From: Umboniibacter marinipuniceus
GTDB lineage: Bacteria; Pseudomonadota; Gammaproteobacteria; Pseudomonadales; DSM-25080
Reading direction: 5' to 3'
Assembly: GCF_003688415.1 (NCBI RefSeq)
Contig: NZ_REFJ01000002.1
Coordinates: 62,001 to 126,000 of the forward strand
Length of the DNA stretch: 64,000 bases
Part shown: piece by piece, positions 53,372 to 61,681 of the stretch
How positions within the stretch are numbered: position 1 is the first letter of the stretch
Layout: each line of letters opens with the position of its first letter
The notes under the pieces: model-generated
Databases searched by the model: none
What the model was told of the DNA's origin: nothing
What the model saw: only the letters and a program-made list of their open reading frames with translations
Program-made: the position numbers and the translations under genes

Positions 53372-53485
53372 GTGACAGAATCAACAAATAGTTCAAATGA
53401 TACAAAAGTAGATGCTGCTGCAGCGGTAATTTTAATTGCGATTTTCGTAACTGCGGCTATCGTTTGGTTACAAGGTTTAGCTTAA
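53372..53485 (+). CDS. Small membrane peptide (37 aa)
   Basis: A 37-residue peptide: a polar N-terminal half (TESTNSSNDTKVDA) and a single C-terminal membrane helix (AAAAVILIAIFVTAAIVWLQ). The likely start is the GTG at 53372, with AAAGGGG about 8 bases upstream; the longer reading to 53276 lacks a ribosome site. It lies between divergent cysI and the marR-type gene, 67 bases before the latter. I do not recognise a family. Single-helix peptides of this size often tune membrane enzymes. Confidence 0.55.
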   Translation: MTESTNSSNDTKVDAAAAVILIAIFVTAAIVWLQGLA

Positions 53486-53552
53486 TTGCTAACAGGGTTC
53501 GCGTTGGCGTGACCCTTAACTTCTCGAAAGGTTTGCTTTAGGTGCTTATTTT

Positions 53553-54014
53553 ATGAGTTCAGAGTCGTCAAATATGGAATTACACAGCAGTTCAATTTAT
53601 TGGCTCGGCCGTTTGGCCACACAAATGCAAGAAGCCTTCAATGGAGCCGTAGCGCAGTACGGTGTGAGTTGGGCTCAATGGATGGTGTTGAATGCGGTTT
53701 ACTACGAACGCGCGAAAACGCCGGCACAGATTGCTCAGCATATTGGTGTTGATCGCTCTGCTATCACGCGTTTGGTTGATCGTTTGGAGGCTAAAGGTTT
53801 AGTTGAGCGCAGTCGCGAGAATGCAGATCGCCGTTCAATTAACATCGAGCTAACAACGAAAGGAAAGAACTTAATTCCTTCGCTGTTAGAATCGGCTAAG
53901 TCGCACGAGAAGCAATTCATCGAATTGTTAGATGAGCGTGAAAAATCAAACTTTTTCCGTGGTCTAAGCGTACTGCTTGCGGCAACCGGAAATGACGACA
54001 CGCCATTCCATTAA
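53553..54014 (+). CDS. MarR family transcriptional regulator
   Basis: A 153-residue winged-helix regulator. The HTH and wing are at about 58-105: TPAQIAQHIGVDRSAITRLVDRLEAKGLVER, then SRENADRRSINIELTTKG (the conserved D-x-R in the wing is DRR). MarR proteins repress efflux, stress or catabolic genes and respond to small phenolics or oxidants. Target unknown; the 37-residue peptide gene is immediately upstream. A hairpin (54036-54057) overlaps the end of the convergent DUF2970 gene. Confidence 0.9.
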   Translation: MSSESSNMELHSSSIYWLGRLATQMQEAFNGAVAQYGVSWAQWMVLNAVYYERAKTPAQIAQHIGVDRSAITRLVDRLEAKGLVERSRENADRRSINIELTTKGKNLIPSLLESAKSHEKQFIELLDEREKSNFFRGLSVLLAATGNDDTPFH

Positions 54015-54041
54015 GTTCTCAGCGAAGCCGCTGTTCATCGT

Positions 54042-54251
54042 TTAGTTTAAAACGATGTTAACAATGACGACTAGCGAAACAACGAATGCAACCGTAAGCA
54101 AAAGGCCCATTATGATAAAAGGTAATGGGCTACTTCCTTGAAAATCTTCTTCGAGTACCTTGCTTGACTGAACGCCAAGAAATGCAGCCCCGGTACTTTT
54201 GGCTATTCTCAGCCATTTTCTCCATCCCTTAGTGGCGGCGTTACCGTTCAT
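54042..54251 (-). CDS. DUF2970 domain-containing small membrane protein
   Basis: A 69-residue protein with a basic N-terminus (RKWLRIAKSTGAAFLGVQSS), a DF-x-G linker, and one C-terminal membrane helix (PFIIMGLLLTVAFVVSLVVI). The W-x-V/S-x-x-S-x-x-A-A-F-x-G-V-Q-x-x-x-x-x-x-x-D-F pattern is that of DUF2970, a family of small gammaproteobacterial membrane proteins of unknown role. It is divergent from nfuA and convergent with marR. Confidence 0.85.
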   Translation of the reverse strand: MNGNAATKGWRKWLRIAKSTGAAFLGVQSSKVLEEDFQGSSPLPFIIMGLLLTVAFVVSLVVIVNIVLN

Positions 54252-54330
54252 AATAACCCTTAAAGATTTGTTGTTTTTATCGTCTCAGCTTTAACGTAGA
54301 ATACGGCCAAATTGCTGGAGAAAATCAACC

Positions 54331-54918
54331 ATGTCAAATGTAACCGTTACCCCATCAGCTCACGACTATCTCGCAGATTTACTAAGTAAGCAAGATGTTG
54401 AGGGTGTAGGCGTGCGCATGTTTGTTCAATCACCTGGTACGCCCTCTGCGGAAACCTGTATTGCCTACTGTCGCCCAGGTGAAGAGCAAGAGGGTGATGT
54501 GGAGATGCCATTGGAACGCTTTAGTATGTGGTTTGATCAGCGCTCATTGCCATTCCTAGAGGATGCAATGGTTGATTTCGCCGAAGATAGAATGGGCGGT
54601 CAGTTAACCATTAAAGCCCCCAATGCCAAAATGCCGCGGGTGAGTGATGATAGCCCCATTGAAGATCGTATTAACTATGTTCTTTACAATGAAGTGAATC
54701 CTGGTTTAGCGGCTCACGGCGGACAAGTTTCGCTGTTAGAAGTAGATAAAGATGGTTTTGCGGTATTGCAGTTTGGTGGTGGTTGCCAGGGCTGTGGCAT
54801 GGTTGACGTAACGCTTCAGCAGGGTGTAGAGAAAACGCTTAAAGAGCACATTCCCGAATTGGCCGGAGTTAAGGATTCTACTGACCACTCAGATACGTCT
54901 AACGCCTATTTTAAGTAA
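54331..54918 (+). CDS. nfuA: Fe-S cluster biogenesis/repair protein NfuA
   Basis: A 195-residue cluster carrier. The N-terminal half is an A-type-like degenerate domain (residues 1-95, [20 protein letters not shown]); the C-terminal half is a Nfu domain with the cluster cysteines in [11 protein letters not shown] (near residue 151). NfuA delivers [4Fe-4S] clusters to target enzymes, especially under iron or oxidative stress; the sulfite reductase encoded nearby is a possible client. Length matches E. coli NfuA (191). Confidence 0.96.
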   Translation: MSNVTVTPSAHDYLADLLSKQDVEGVGVRMFVQSPGTPSAETCIAYCRPGEEQEGDVEMPLERFSMWFDQRSLPFLEDAMVDFAEDRMGGQLTIKAPNAKMPRVSDDSPIEDRINYVLYNEVNPGLAAHGGQVSLLEVDKDGFAVLQFGGGCQGCGMVDVTLQQGVEKTLKEHIPELAGVKDSTDHSDTSNAYFK

Positions 54919-54973
54919 GCGCGTTACACGTATTGCGCAGCTAACTAAGCCATCACTAAGTTTTGCTGTAAAG

Positions 54974-55008
54974 AAAAAGGCCCAATATCTTCATATTGGG
55001 CCTTTTTT
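54974..55008. terminator. Bidirectional terminator between nfuA and DAHP synthase gene
   Basis: GGCCCAATAT-CTTC-ATATTGGGCC, flanked by five A and six T, giving a fifteen-pair stem in RNA. Confidence 0.94.
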
Positions 55009-55063
55009 ATTAGCTGCTAAAAATGGGGCGCCGCAACTGCGAAGTCTCAAAGGTAGCTGTTTA

Positions 55064-56140
55064 CTAAGAGCGGGTCCGCAGTGGCAGAACATCACGCAGT
55101 TTATCTGCCATTTCGCGTAGGCTCGCTTCCGTAGTTTCCCAGTTGATGCAGGCATCAGTGATGGAAACGCCGTATTCAAGCTGAGAGCGATCCGCATTGA
55201 TCTTCTGGTTGCCGCTATGAAGGTGTGATTCGATCATCATTCCCATGATAGATTGATTTCCCTCAATAATCTGATTGCAGACATTATCAAGTACGAGCGG
55301 CTGAAGATTATGATCTTTACTCGAATTCGCGTGGCTACAGTCCACCATTAGATTTGGGGTTATACCTGCCGCCGTTAGCTCCTGTTCGCAGACCTGCACT
55401 GATACAGAATCATAGTTTGGCTTCCCGTTACCTCCGCGGAGTACGATGTGTGCGTAGGCATTACCTCTAGTTCGAATAATGGCTACTTGGCCTGATTTGT
55501 TGATACCCAGGAAGCGGTGAGGATTCGCCGATGACTGCAGCGCGTTAATGGCAACTTCGAGACCGCCATCGGTACCATTTTTGAAACCAACAGGCGAAGA
55601 CAAACCACTCGCCATTTCACGGTGTGTTTGCGATTCAGTGGTTCGGGCGCCAATGGCTGACCATGCGATGAGGTCCTGAAGATACTGTGGTGAAATTGGA
55701 TCAAGCGCTTCAGTCGCGGTGCCAATACCGAGCTCGAGCACATCCATTAATAGTTTTCGGCCAGTGTGTAAACCTTCCTCAATGGCGAAGGAGTCATCCA
55801 GGTGAGGATCGTTGATCAGGCCTTTCCAGCCAACGGTGGTTCTAGGCTTCTCAAAGTAAACCCGCATAACAATAAACAATGTGTCGCTGAGTTCGTCAGC
55901 TAAAGCCTTTAGACGCTTGGCATAGTCCATAGCGGCGTCGGTATCATGAATTGAACAGGGTCCAACTACCAGCAATACGCGATGATCCTTGCCATCTAGG
56001 ATGTTGCGAATAGTATTTCGCGCGTCGGTTACTACCTTCTCAGCACGCTCAGAGAGCGGAAGTTCTGCAATTAGCTTTGCTGGAGATATCAGTACGTCTT
56101 GGCTTTCAACGTTGATATTGTCAATTGTTGCTACACTCAT
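55064..56140 (-). CDS. 3-deoxy-7-phosphoheptulonate synthase, class I (AroF/G/H type)
   Basis: A 358-residue class I DAHP synthase, size and motifs of the E. coli AroF/AroG/AroH enzymes. Visible: LLVVGPCSIHD, MRVYFEKPRTTVGWKGLINDP, AIGARTTESQTHREMASGLS, GFKNGTDG, and VDCSHANSSKDH (metal-binding residues). It is the second DAHP synthase of the window; class I enzymes are normally feedback-inhibited by an aromatic amino acid. Which amino acid cannot be read here. It is followed by the bidirectional terminator shared with nfuA; murI is upstream on the same strand, 124 bases away. Confidence 0.95.
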   Translation of the reverse strand: MSVATIDNINVESQDVLISPAKLIAELPLSERAEKVVTDARNTIRNILDGKDHRVLLVVGPCSIHDTDAAMDYAKRLKALADELSDTLFIVMRVYFEKPRTTVGWKGLINDPHLDDSFAIEEGLHTGRKLLMDVLELGIGTATEALDPISPQYLQDLIAWSAIGARTTESQTHREMASGLSSPVGFKNGTDGGLEVAINALQSSANPHRFLGINKSGQVAIIRTRGNAYAHIVLRGGNGKPNYDSVSVQVCEQELTAAGITPNLMVDCSHANSSKDHNLQPLVLDNVCNQIIEGNQSIMGMMIESHLHSGNQKINADRSQLEYGVSITDACINWETTEASLREMADKLRDVLPLRTRS

Positions 56141-56264
56141 TTTCGCTTACCACACAGTTCGATTAATCGTTATTAGTTTAAGCATAATAGCCACGGAGCC
56201 TCCACGCTTAAAGGGAAACTTACTTTTATCTTGGATAACCAAAGTTTATAGATGGTCACTGGCC

Positions 56265-57026
56265 CTAGAGGGCGGTGATGCGCGCGAATGATTCCGCTTG
56301 AAGTAGTCTTACCGTTGCTTGGTTCAATGTGCCCGTGGTGAAGAATTCTGCCGGTTGAGGGTGGCTCTGCAGCGAGGCCAACGTACTCACGCGCCGGGCA
56401 ATAGCATTGCCCGAGTCAATCAGTTCGATGTGGTCAGGAAGTACGGACAATAGTTCCGTCTTGAGCAGCGGGAAATGGGTGCAGGCAAGGACAAGGGTAT
56501 CTACAGAGCTTGGAAACAGCGAGCGGGGAAGAATCTTGCGGAGTTCCGAAGTATCGACGGCGTTACCGGATAGTTTAGACTCCGCGAGTTCAACGAGTTG
56601 ATTGGCGCCGATACGAGTAACTTGGCAGTTGGCGGCGTAGCTTTGGATCAGTTCATCAAGGTACTGGGATGTGATTGTTCGCTCCGTTGCGAGCACCGCA
56701 ATGCTCTTGGTGGCGGACTGAATGGCTGCGGGCTTGATTGCCGGGACAACACCTACCACCGGAATGTTCAAGGTTGCTCGGAGTTGGGGAAGCGTATGAG
56801 TACTGGCGGTATTACACGCCACAACAAGCAGTGAGGCATTTACACGATCAACCATCTCAGGAATTAGCGTAAGCATTCTGCTGCGGATATCTTCAGCGCG
56901 CTTTGCTCCGTAGGGCAGCCACGCGTGATCAGCAAATTGATGAATGCTGAGATCGGGGCGTAGCAGTTGAATTTCTCGTCGGATACTTAACCCACCGAGA
57001 CCTGAATCAAAAATTAGTACAGACAC
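56265..57026 (-). CDS. murI: Glutamate racemase
   Basis: A 253-residue racemase that supplies D-glutamate for peptidoglycan. The two catalytic cysteines are in VVACNTAST (about Cys70) and LACTHFPLL (about Cys182), with neighbours DSGLGGLS and DSGNAIA as in the family. Start GTG at 57026 with GGAAAC upstream. It is divergent from the histidine kinase gene. Confidence 0.94.
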   Translation of the reverse strand: MSVLIFDSGLGGLSIRREIQLLRPDLSIHQFADHAWLPYGAKRAEDIRSRMLTLIPEMVDRVNASLLVVACNTASTHTLPQLRATLNIPVVGVVPAIKPAAIQSATKSIAVLATERTITSQYLDELIQSYAANCQVTRIGANQLVELAESKLSGNAVDTSELRKILPRSLFPSSVDTLVLACTHFPLLKTELLSVLPDHIELIDSGNAIARRVSTLASLQSHPQPAEFFTTGTLNQATVRLLQAESFARITAL

Positions 57027-57092
57027 ACTTTGTTTCCATGCTTAATCTAGCTTATTGTTATCTTAGAAAGGCTATAACACAAGGACTTGAAC

Positions 57093-58829
57093 GTGAAAAT
57101 TCGTAAGAGCTATCGGGGTCGAATTTTCGGTCTAATCATCGTACTCATCACCGTGAGTGTCATGGTGATGTTGTTCACGCTTTTTACACTTTTTCGAAGT
57201 GTCGCCTACCAAAATCAATATATCTTATCTAGTTATGTTGATAACCAAGCCCTATTGTTTGAACGGATGTTACTGGAACAGCCTGACTGGCAGGTTGAAG
57301 ACCGGCTGACCGTGATGCGAAGAGTGTATTCGCAATTTGACCGGCAAACGCTCCCAATCAACGAGACAACGGGAGTCTTTGAGGTCATCGTGCAAACCAA
57401 CGATGAGATGCATTGGCTAATGGGCGGCGATACGATCGTCTCCAGTGCTGCTTATCTCATGGAAGATAAGGTGATTCTTGCTGCCTTAAACGGCGCTCAA
57501 GGTGTAGTCATGCTTGATGATGGTTTCACTGAACCGCAGGTGAAAGCATTCTCTGGTTTGCCCGAATGGGGCGTTGCCTTTGTGTTGACCGTATCAATCA
57601 ATGAACTGCGCGAACCCTTCGTAAATGCGGCGATTAAAGCGGTGTTAGCCGCGGTAATTCTTACCTCAATAGGCGGTTGGTTCTTCTATCGGATTAGTAG
57701 GCCAATTATTGTTGATTTGGAAGAGAATGAACTGAAGTATCGCACCTTGTTCGATAACGCCAACGAGGGGGTGTTGCTGCTAGCACCAGAAATAGTGGAC
57801 TGTAATGATCGTGCCGCAATGATTTTTGGTATGACTAAGTGGGAGCTTCTTGGTCGTGACCTCGATAGCTTTTCGGTGAAAAATCAGGCGTATCAGCAGC
57901 CTCGTGACTTCATATCTCGAGCAGAAAATGGCGAGGCTCAGTACTTCTTGTGGCTCGTCCGCGATAGCGGGGGTTCCGAGCATGAACTTGAAGTGATGAT
58001 GCGAAAAGTGGAGCTCGATGAGCAGGATAGACTTTTGGTCACACTGGTAGACATCACTGATCGTCGAAGAGCGGAGAAGGATCTGCGTGTGGCGGAAAAG
58101 GCTATTCGTGACGGCCGTGATCATCTTGCTCACGTCGCACGCCTCAATACCATGGGTGAAATGGCGGCGGGGATTGCTCATGAGATTAATCAACCACTCT
58201 CTGCAATTACCACCTATGCCCAGGCGAGTGAAAAGCTACTTCAGCGCCCTGAATTAGATAGAGAGATGATGGAGGAGGCATTCAATCAGATTGCCAAGCA
58301 AGCGCGGCGTGCAGGCGAGGTTATCCGACGCCTGCGAGACTTTGTCAATAAGAGTGGCACTAATCTTCAACTCTGGGCTCCTGAAGATATTGTGGCTGAA
58401 TCTGTGGCGCTTGGCATGGTCGACGCGCGAAAGTATGACATCCCAGTAGTCACTGATCTTCAAGTTGGCATCGCGCCCATCCAAGTTGATGCGGTGCAAA
58501 TACAGCAAGTATTGATCAATTTGATTCGTAACGCTCTTGAGGCCGTTGCGGCATTCCGACAGTCCGACGGCCAAGTAGATGTGATACTGTTTGCCGAGGA
58601 TAGGGGTGTCATTATTCAGATTGGCGATAATGGACCTGGGCTTAGTGAGGAAGCGCTTCAGCGTGTATTTCATCCATTCTTCACCACCAAAGCATCGGGG
58701 ATGGGGATTGGACTATCCATTAGTCACTCCATTGTCCAAGCTCACAAAGGTACTATGAGAGTATTTAATAAAAACGAAGGCGGGGCGGTTTTCGAAGTTT
58801 GCCTGCCCTATGCGAAAGCATCGGCGTAG
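57093..58829 (+). CDS. PAS sensor histidine kinase (FixL/TtrS-like)
   Basis: A 578-residue membrane-bound sensor kinase. Two membrane helices (about 8-32 and 181-200) enclose a ~150-residue periplasmic sensor domain. A PAS domain follows (about 215-325), then HisKA with phospho-accepting histidine in AGIAHEINQPLSAI (about residue 363) and HATPase (NLIRNALEAV, GDNGPGLS, TKASGMGIGLSISHSIV). I prefer GTG at 57093, because AAGGA lies 7 bases before it; a TTG at 57087 is too close to that site. The HPK4/FixL-type H box and the FixJ-type regulator 67 bases downstream form a two-component pair. The signal is unknown. Confidence 0.92.
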   Translation: MKIRKSYRGRIFGLIIVLITVSVMVMLFTLFTLFRSVAYQNQYILSSYVDNQALLFERMLLEQPDWQVEDRLTVMRRVYSQFDRQTLPINETTGVFEVIVQTNDEMHWLMGGDTIVSSAAYLMEDKVILAALNGAQGVVMLDDGFTEPQVKAFSGLPEWGVAFVLTVSINELREPFVNAAIKAVLAAVILTSIGGWFFYRISRPIIVDLEENELKYRTLFDNANEGVLLLAPEIVDCNDRAAMIFGMTKWELLGRDLDSFSVKNQAYQQPRDFISRAENGEAQYFLWLVRDSGGSEHELEVMMRKVELDEQDRLLVTLVDITDRRRAEKDLRVAEKAIRDGRDHLAHVARLNTMGEMAAGIAHEINQPLSAITTYAQASEKLLQRPELDREMMEEAFNQIAKQARRAGEVIRRLRDFVNKSGTNLQLWAPEDIVAESVALGMVDARKYDIPVVTDLQVGIAPIQVDAVQIQQVLINLIRNALEAVAAFRQSDGQVDVILFAEDRGVIIQIGDNGPGLSEEALQRVFHPFFTTKASGMGIGLSISHSIVQAHKGTMRVFNKNEGGAVFEVCLPYAKASA

Positions 58830-58896
58830 TCGCGCTAAGCTTTGTGTTACAGCATAAATATTCATTTAAAAGTTTGACCAAAAAGGGAAATAAGGC

Positions 58897-59520
58897 ATGA
58901 GCGAACAAGCACTAGATGTTGTAATTTACGTTGTTGATGACGACGAAGCAGTACGTGGTTCAATTAGTTTTCTAATGAAGGCCAACGGTTATCGTTGTCA
59001 GACATTTGTGGATGCACAAGATTTCTTAGCCAATGCCACGTTAACGAAGCCTGCGGTCGGAATATTCGACATTCGTATGCCCGGAATGAGTGGCCTTGAA
59101 CTGTTCGACGAACTGAAGGCTCGCGATCAGTTGTTACCTGTTGTCTTCGTCACAGGGCATGGTGACGTCCCAATGGCGGTTGAAGCCATTAAAAACGGCG
59201 CGTTAGATTTCATTCTTAAACCTTTCGATGACCAGGAACTACTTTCACATATTGAAGATGCAGTTGAGAGTATGACTGCAAGCCGAGAGCGTCAAGTATT
59301 GAAGGAGACGGCCTTAGAGCGGCTTTCTAAGCTGACTGATAGAGAATCTCAGGTGATGGAGATGGTGGTGGCAGGTAACGCGAACAAGGTGATTGCATAT
59401 GACCTTGAGGTTAGCCAACGCACCGTTGAGATTCATCGCGCAAATGTGATGCAAAAGATGGGTTGTCGTTCACTGGCGCAGCTGGTAAGAATGGTCATGA
59501 TTGCGCGTAGCGAAATCTAA
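58897..59520 (+). CDS. FixJ-family response regulator
   Basis: A 207-residue response regulator. The receiver domain (1-120) has acidic residues Asp14-Asp16, phosphoacceptor Asp58 in GIFDIRMPGMSG, and Lys108 in ILKPFDD. A LuxR/GerE HTH follows (about 143-200): LTDRESQVMEMVVAGNANKV, then EVSQRTVEIHRANVMQKM. It should be phosphorylated by the kinase encoded just upstream. A clean ribosome site is GGGAAATAAGG. Target genes are not identifiable; none of the neighbours looks like a typical FixJ/TtrR target. Confidence 0.93.
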   Translation: MSEQALDVVIYVVDDDEAVRGSISFLMKANGYRCQTFVDAQDFLANATLTKPAVGIFDIRMPGMSGLELFDELKARDQLLPVVFVTGHGDVPMAVEAIKNGALDFILKPFDDQELLSHIEDAVESMTASRERQVLKETALERLSKLTDRESQVMEMVVAGNANKVIAYDLEVSQRTVEIHRANVMQKMGCRSLAQLVRMVMIARSEI

Positions 59521-59522
59521 GG

Positions 59523-59954
59523 TCAGTCTTTATTTGCTGGCGGCTGAAGCGCTGCCAGCAAATATTTCGGTGCCTCGCTTTCAAAAAGCTGCCTACCGCC
59601 TTTCTTGTAGGCAAAGGCAAGCGTCTGATGAGCTTTATCGGCATCGCCTTGTTCAAGCAACGCCTGCCCCAAACGAAGTAAAACAAAGGGGTTGTAGTTG
59701 ATGCCTGGACAGTGAAGCGCCGAATTTAGCGCTTCTTTTGCAGGCCGAAACCTCCCAGCTTTGAAGTAGGTATCCCCCAAAGCGGTAAGTACCCAACCTG
59801 ATTCACGGTAATTAGTCTGAGGCTTTGGCAGCTTGTTCCAGGCGCGATAGAAAACACGCAACGCACGTTCCCACTGCTTTTGATCGTAAAGGTCATAACC
59901 TTCCGAACAAAGTGATTTAATCGATTCCGTTAATTCCTTGCTTAGTTCGTCCAT
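59523..59954 (-). CDS. Tetratricopeptide repeat protein
   Basis: A 143-residue all-helical cytosolic protein with TPR units: residues 17-50 (GYDLYDQKQWERALRVFYRAWN), 55-88 (WVLTALGDTYFKAGRFRPAKEALNSAL) and 93-127 (FVLLRLGQALLEQGDADKAHQTLAFAY). Such proteins mediate protein contacts. No function is assigned. Its stop is 2 bases from the convergent response regulator stop, and it is divergent from the DUF2489 gene. Confidence 0.82.
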   Translation of the reverse strand: MDELSKELTESIKSLCSEGYDLYDQKQWERALRVFYRAWNKLPKPQTNYRESGWVLTALGDTYFKAGRFRPAKEALNSALHCPGINYNPFVLLRLGQALLEQGDADKAHQTLAFAYKKGGRQLFESEAPKYLLAALQPPANKD

Positions 59955-60005
59955 GGTGCCCTTTTTAAGCGTATAATCGGTACATTGATTAGAATTGGAG
60001 TTTTT

Positions 60006-60497
60006 ATGCTGACCGCGACTATCTTAATCGGTTTTATCCTAGCAATAAGTATTATTGTAGTGCTAGCAATTTATGCACTCAAGCTAACAAAACAGGTTAA
60101 GCAGGTTCAGGCTGACCAAGCACTGAAGTTAAAAGATATCGAAGTACGTGCCGAAGCGGCGATGGATGAGGTTGCTTTGGGTATTACCGTATTAGCGAGA
60201 GCTCACCTTCAGGGAGAGCTTTCGTCTACCGAAGCTTGTTTGAGAATTTGTCATTCAATGGATCAACTCCAGTTGAGCTCGTTATATCGCGGCATTTATC
60301 CTGCCATCTTTGAAGTGTCTGATCGGGCTCAGGATTTCCCTATTATGGCCGCATATAAAGCGTTATCTCCGAAGGAGCAATTCAAGCTAGACCGACAGCG
60401 AGACGAACTAGAGCAGGAGTTTGAAGAGTCAGTGAAGCGCTCTATGACCGGGCTATCAACCTTTGAACGCCCGAAATTTGACGATGCCGCTGCTTAG
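60006..60497 (+). CDS. DUF2489 domain-containing membrane-anchored protein
   Basis: About 163 residues with one N-terminal membrane helix (LIGFILAISIIVVLAIYALKL) and a cytosolic domain matching the DUF2489 pattern: ARAHLQGELSSTEACLRICH, FPIMAAYKALSPKEQFKLDRQRD. The function of the family is not known. I place the start at the ATG at 60006, which has TTGGAG upstream; a TTG at 59985 is in frame but poor. It is followed by a small hairpin and the convergent trmA. Confidence 0.82.
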   Translation: MLTATILIGFILAISIIVVLAIYALKLTKQVKQVQADQALKLKDIEVRAEAAMDEVALGITVLARAHLQGELSSTEACLRICHSMDQLQLSSLYRGIYPAIFEVSDRAQDFPIMAAYKALSPKEQFKLDRQRDELEQEFEESVKRSMTGLSTFERPKFDDAAA

Positions 60498-60511
60498 CGT
60501 CTACTTACTCT

Positions 60512-60529
60512 AAGACGGCGCTCGTCTTT
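60512..60529. terminator. Small hairpin between DUF2489 and trmA genes
   Basis: AAGACG-GCGCT-CGTCTT followed by T and A. Short stem; a weak terminator for either convergent gene. Confidence 0.4.
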
Positions 60530-60550
60530 ACCGTTTAAGCCTTAATGGTG

Positions 60551-61636
60551 CTAGCGGCGTTCAAGTATTACCCCGGCCTCCATATGGTCGGTGTAGGGGA
60601 ATTGGTCAAAAAGGGCTGCGCGTTTAACTTCGTGAGTTTCTGTTAGCTGCTGGAGGTTCTCAACTAAGGTTGCTGGATTGCAGCTGATGTAGATAATCCG
60701 TTCAAACCGTTGGCACAGGGTAGTTGTGTCAGGATCCATACCTGCGCGGGGTGGATCTACAAAAATTGTCGATACATCGTAATCATCTAGGTCAATGCCT
60801 TTGAGACGGTTAAACTCGCGCTCTCTATTCCACGCTTGAGTAAATTCTTCAGCCGAGAGGCGAGCCACGCTAAGATTCTCTACTTCATTAGACGCTGCAT
60901 TCAGTTGCGCTGCGCGGATTGAAGTCTTGGCCATCTCGGTAGCTAGGACCTTGCGATAATGAGGTGCTAGGGCCACAGAAAAGTTACCATTACCACAGTA
61001 GAGTTCTAAGAGGTCTTTAGGGTTTTGCTGGGCTGACTGGGCGATAGCCCATTCCAGCATTTTCTCACAGACCGCAGCATTGGGTTGGCTAAATCCTCCC
61101 TCATTTTGTCGGTAGTGCAGGGTGTTGCCGTTGACAGTTAGCACCTCATCTACCCAGTCGCGACTTATGGCTACTTTTTGCTTACGAGAGCGACCAATGA
61201 TGGCAATGTCGTAACGCTGCTCAAGAAGCTTCGCCAGAGCTATCCATTCATCGCTAAGCGGGCGATGATAAATAAAAGTCACCAGCATATCACCTGACAG
61301 GGTGGCCAAGAATTCAATATGAAAGAGGCGTTTAGCGAGGAGTTCACTGTTGTTCACTTCCGCTAACAGCTTTGGCATCAGCGCGTTGATTTCCTTAGAG
61401 GCAACGGGGAACTGATCGATAAATATCGGAGTTTTGTTATCTCCGGGCTGAAACATCGCGTAGTGAGCGCCGTCATCCGTATGCCACACCCTAAATTCTG
61501 CTCTCATTCGATAGAACTCAGGCGCAGACTCGTAAGTGTCTAGTTCGCCCTGATAAAAGGGAGATAGCATGGCTTTGATGCGTTGAGTTTTCTCTGCGAA
61601 GAGTGCTTGGTAGTTTTCAGGTTGGGTGAATTTCAC
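60551..61636 (-). CDS. trmA: tRNA (uracil-5-)-methyltransferase
   Basis: A 361-residue SAM-dependent enzyme that makes ribothymidine at position 54 of tRNA. Motifs: LELYCGNGNFSVALAPHYR (SAM site), FVDPPRAGMD, and the catalytic cysteine in IYISCNPATL (about residue 320), with catalytic base in the C-terminal HMEAGVILERR. Length matches E. coli TrmA (366). It stands alone; not linked to the tus genes, although both act on tRNA. Confidence 0.95.
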   Translation of the reverse strand: MKFTQPENYQALFAEKTQRIKAMLSPFYQGELDTYESAPEFYRMRAEFRVWHTDDGAHYAMFQPGDNKTPIFIDQFPVASKEINALMPKLLAEVNNSELLAKRLFHIEFLATLSGDMLVTFIYHRPLSDEWIALAKLLEQRYDIAIIGRSRKQKVAISRDWVDEVLTVNGNTLHYRQNEGGFSQPNAAVCEKMLEWAIAQSAQQNPKDLLELYCGNGNFSVALAPHYRKVLATEMAKTSIRAAQLNAASNEVENLSVARLSAEEFTQAWNREREFNRLKGIDLDDYDVSTIFVDPPRAGMDPDTTTLCQRFERIIYISCNPATLVENLQQLTETHEVKRAALFDQFPYTDHMEAGVILERR

Positions 61637-61681
61637 GCGGTTACCTAGATGCTGAGTTGATTGCGCGAATTATAGTTGATC

